Positions 5,334 through 6,287 of a stretch of DNA of 6,287 nucleotides are shown here, piece by piece. Under the pieces are notes generated by a model, which saw nothing but the letters and a program-made list of their open reading frames with translations, ran no database searches and was not told the DNA's origin. Within the stretch, counting starts at the first letter, position 1, and the number at the start of each line of letters is the position of its first letter. The stretch covers positions 1-6,287 of the forward strand of contig CALXJN010000072.1 in NCBI GenBank assembly GCA_944388635.1, written 5' to 3'. A program made the position numbers and the translations under genes. Source of the DNA: an uncultured Clostridia bacterium (lineage in GTDB: Bacteria > Bacillota > Clostridia > TANB77 > CAG-508).

Positions 5334-5834
5334 ATGAGATTAAAAATGGTAATTATTATAGGTGCAGGACTTGCAGGATGTGAAGCAGCATACCAAATAG
5401 CAAAAAATGGAATCAAAGTAAAGCTATATGAGATGAAACCTAAGAAATACAGTCCAGCACATACTAATCCAAATTTAGCAGAAATTGTGTGTAGCAATTC
5501 TTTTAAATCAAATTTATTAACAAATGCCTGTGGACTTTTAAAAGAAGAATTAAGAAATTTAGATAGCCTACTTATAAAAACAGCAGACGAGGTAAAAGTT
5601 CCAGCAGGACAAGCCTTAGCAGTAGACAGAGAAAAATTTTCAGAAAGTGTTACTAAAAAAATAAAATCTATGAAAAATATAGAATTCATAGAAGAAGAAA
5701 TAGGAGATACAATTCATTTAAAAGACATAATAAAAGACAATATTGTAGTTATTGCAACAGGACCTCTTACAAGTGATAAATTATCAAAAGAAATAATGGA
5801 ATTAACACGGAGAAGAAAAAATGGCATTTTTTGA
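5334..5834 (+). CDS. trmFO: TrmFO, N-terminal part, frameshifted
   Basis: TrmFO uses FAD and methylenetetrahydrofolate to make 5-methyluridine at position 54 of tRNA in the cytosol. This part shows the FAD-binding GAGLAGCEAA (residues 10-19), YEMKP, the catalytic-cysteine motif AEIVCSNS (C53, the same number as in Bacillus subtilis), VPAGQALAVDR and ATGPLTS. After LT (residue 158) the family expects GE-x-x-x-x-F-x-DAAAP, but the frame reads RRRKNGIF and stops at 5834. The expected residues continue in the next frame from 5809, so one base is extra at about 5806-5808. The start at 5334 matches the family's N-terminal length, but its AAAGGA abuts the ATG. ATG 5346 is an alternative with AGGA 12 bases upstream. 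Identification as trmFO is firm; whether the break is real or a sequencing error is not known. Confidence 0.9.
   Translation: MRLKMVIIIGAGLAGCEAAYQIAKNGIKVKLYEMKPKKYSPAHTNPNLAEIVCSNSFKSNLLTNACGLLKEELRNLDSLLIKTADEVKVPAGQALAVDREKFSESVTKKIKSMKNIEFIEEEIGDTIHLKDIIKDNIVVIATGPLTSDKLSKEIMELTRRRKNGIF
5806..5808 (+). other. trmFO: single-base insertion breaking trmFO
   Basis: The frame reads GAA TTA ACA CGG AGA, where the family needs E-L-T-G-E, that is GAA TTA ACA GGA GAA. Removing C5808 (or A5807) restores an uninterrupted TrmFO frame to the window edge. The upstream end of the second frame is closed by TAA at 5803-5805, so the true junction is confined to a few bases. The site is not in a homopolymer. 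Confidence 0.85.
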
Positions 5835-6287
5835 TGCTGCAGCTCCAATTATTGAAAAAGAAAGCATTGATTTTGATATAGCATTTTTTGGAAATAGATA
5901 TGAGGAAGAAAGAGGAAAAGATGAAGACATAGAACTTTGGAAAAATAGAATAAAAAAGCAGGAAAAAAGCTATATAAATCTTCCAATGAATAAAGAAGAA
6001 TACGAAGAATTTTGGAAAGAACTAGTAGAAGCAGAAATTGCAGAGCTTCATGAATTCGAAAAAAGAGAAATATTTGAAGGATGTATGCCAATAGAAATAA
6101 TGGCAAAAAGAGGAATTAACACATTAAGATTTGGACCCTTAAAGCCAGTAGGATTTACAGACTTAAGAACAGGCAAAAGACCTTATGCGCTAGTACAGTT
6201 AAGGCAAGACAATGAAGAAGGAACAATGTATAACATGGTAGGCTTTCAAACTAACTTAAAATTCGGAGAACAAAAAAGAGTATTTAG
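5809..6287 (+). CDS. trmFO: TrmFO, C-terminal part in the shifted frame, runs off the window
   Basis: This is the continuation of trmFO in the +1 frame, beginning GEEKMAFFDAAAPI and running 159 codons to the right edge. Motifs in order are DAAAPI, LPMNKEEY, EFEKREIFEGCMPIE with the second catalytic cysteine (TGT at 6082), MAKRG, FGPLKPVG, TGKRPYALVQLRQD, and VGFQTNLKFGEQKRV. These follow the B. subtilis TrmFO order closely, and the C-terminal FAD-binding end lies outside the window. Between RY and LPM there is a charged insertion (5902-5967). Counted across the break, the two catalytic cysteines are about 197 residues apart, against 173 in B. subtilis. If translated separately, the only nearby start is ATG 5821, with GGAG 8 bases upstream, but that product would lack the N-terminal FAD site and the first catalytic cysteine. 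Confidence 0.88.

Noticed and set aside
5249..5689. 146-residue minus-strand frame
   Set aside because: It lies opposite trmFO, whose family motifs are unmistakable on the plus strand.
5814..5822. A-rich slippery site suggesting programmed -1 frameshifting in trmFO
   Set aside because: The downstream TrmFO frame needs a +1 shift; a -1 slip leads to the wrong frame.
1..6287. tRNA, rRNA, CRISPR array, insertion sequence or transposase
   Set aside because: No regularly spaced short repeats, no cloverleaf, and no transposase-like protein were seen; the only repeats are the in-gene stalk domains and local hairpins.

Overview
The window looks like chromosome of a low-GC Gram-positive bacterium, most likely a Clostridia-type Firmicute. 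The large genes use AT-rich codons (AGA, ATA, TTA, GGA), ribosome-binding sites are AAAGGTGG-like, promoters are sigma-A-like with TATAAT boxes, one gene encodes a Gram-positive type cell-surface protein, and the window ends in trmFO, the folate-dependent tRNA U54 methyltransferase typical of Firmicutes. I cannot name a species.

Layout. Positions 1-84 hold what may be the 3' tail of an unidentified gene. A near-perfect hairpin follows (103-131), then a promoter whose -35 box lies in the hairpin's T-rich tail and which drives a 63-residue cysteine-rich small protein (222-413), closed by a second perfect hairpin (422-458). This stretch is visibly richer in G+C than the rest. An AT-rich regulatory gap (459-760) has two candidate promoters, a possible attenuator, an A9 tract between promoter boxes and an inverted repeat. 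Positions 761-5044 are the main gene: a 1427-residue secreted surface protein with a signal peptide, a probable Cys-Gln thioester adhesion domain, five DUF11-like stalk repeats with candidate isopeptide residues and acidic linkers, and a C-terminal membrane anchor with a non-canonical VKTG sorting-like motif.

After it, a convergent hairpin (5058-5084) separates the surface protein from a previously uncalled small minus-strand gene (5096-5233) for a 45-residue hydrophobic membrane protein with its own ribosome-binding site and promoter. Divergent from that gene, trmFO begins at about 5334 and runs off the right edge, but it is broken by a one-base insertion near 5806-5808.

The genes do not form one operon. 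The surface protein is monocistronic with its own leader and terminator, the two small genes flanking it are separate units, and trmFO is an unrelated housekeeping gene. The most interesting points are the covalent-adhesin architecture, the homopolymer in its promoter, the hidden small membrane protein, and the trmFO frameshift with an RF2-like UUU-UGA context.
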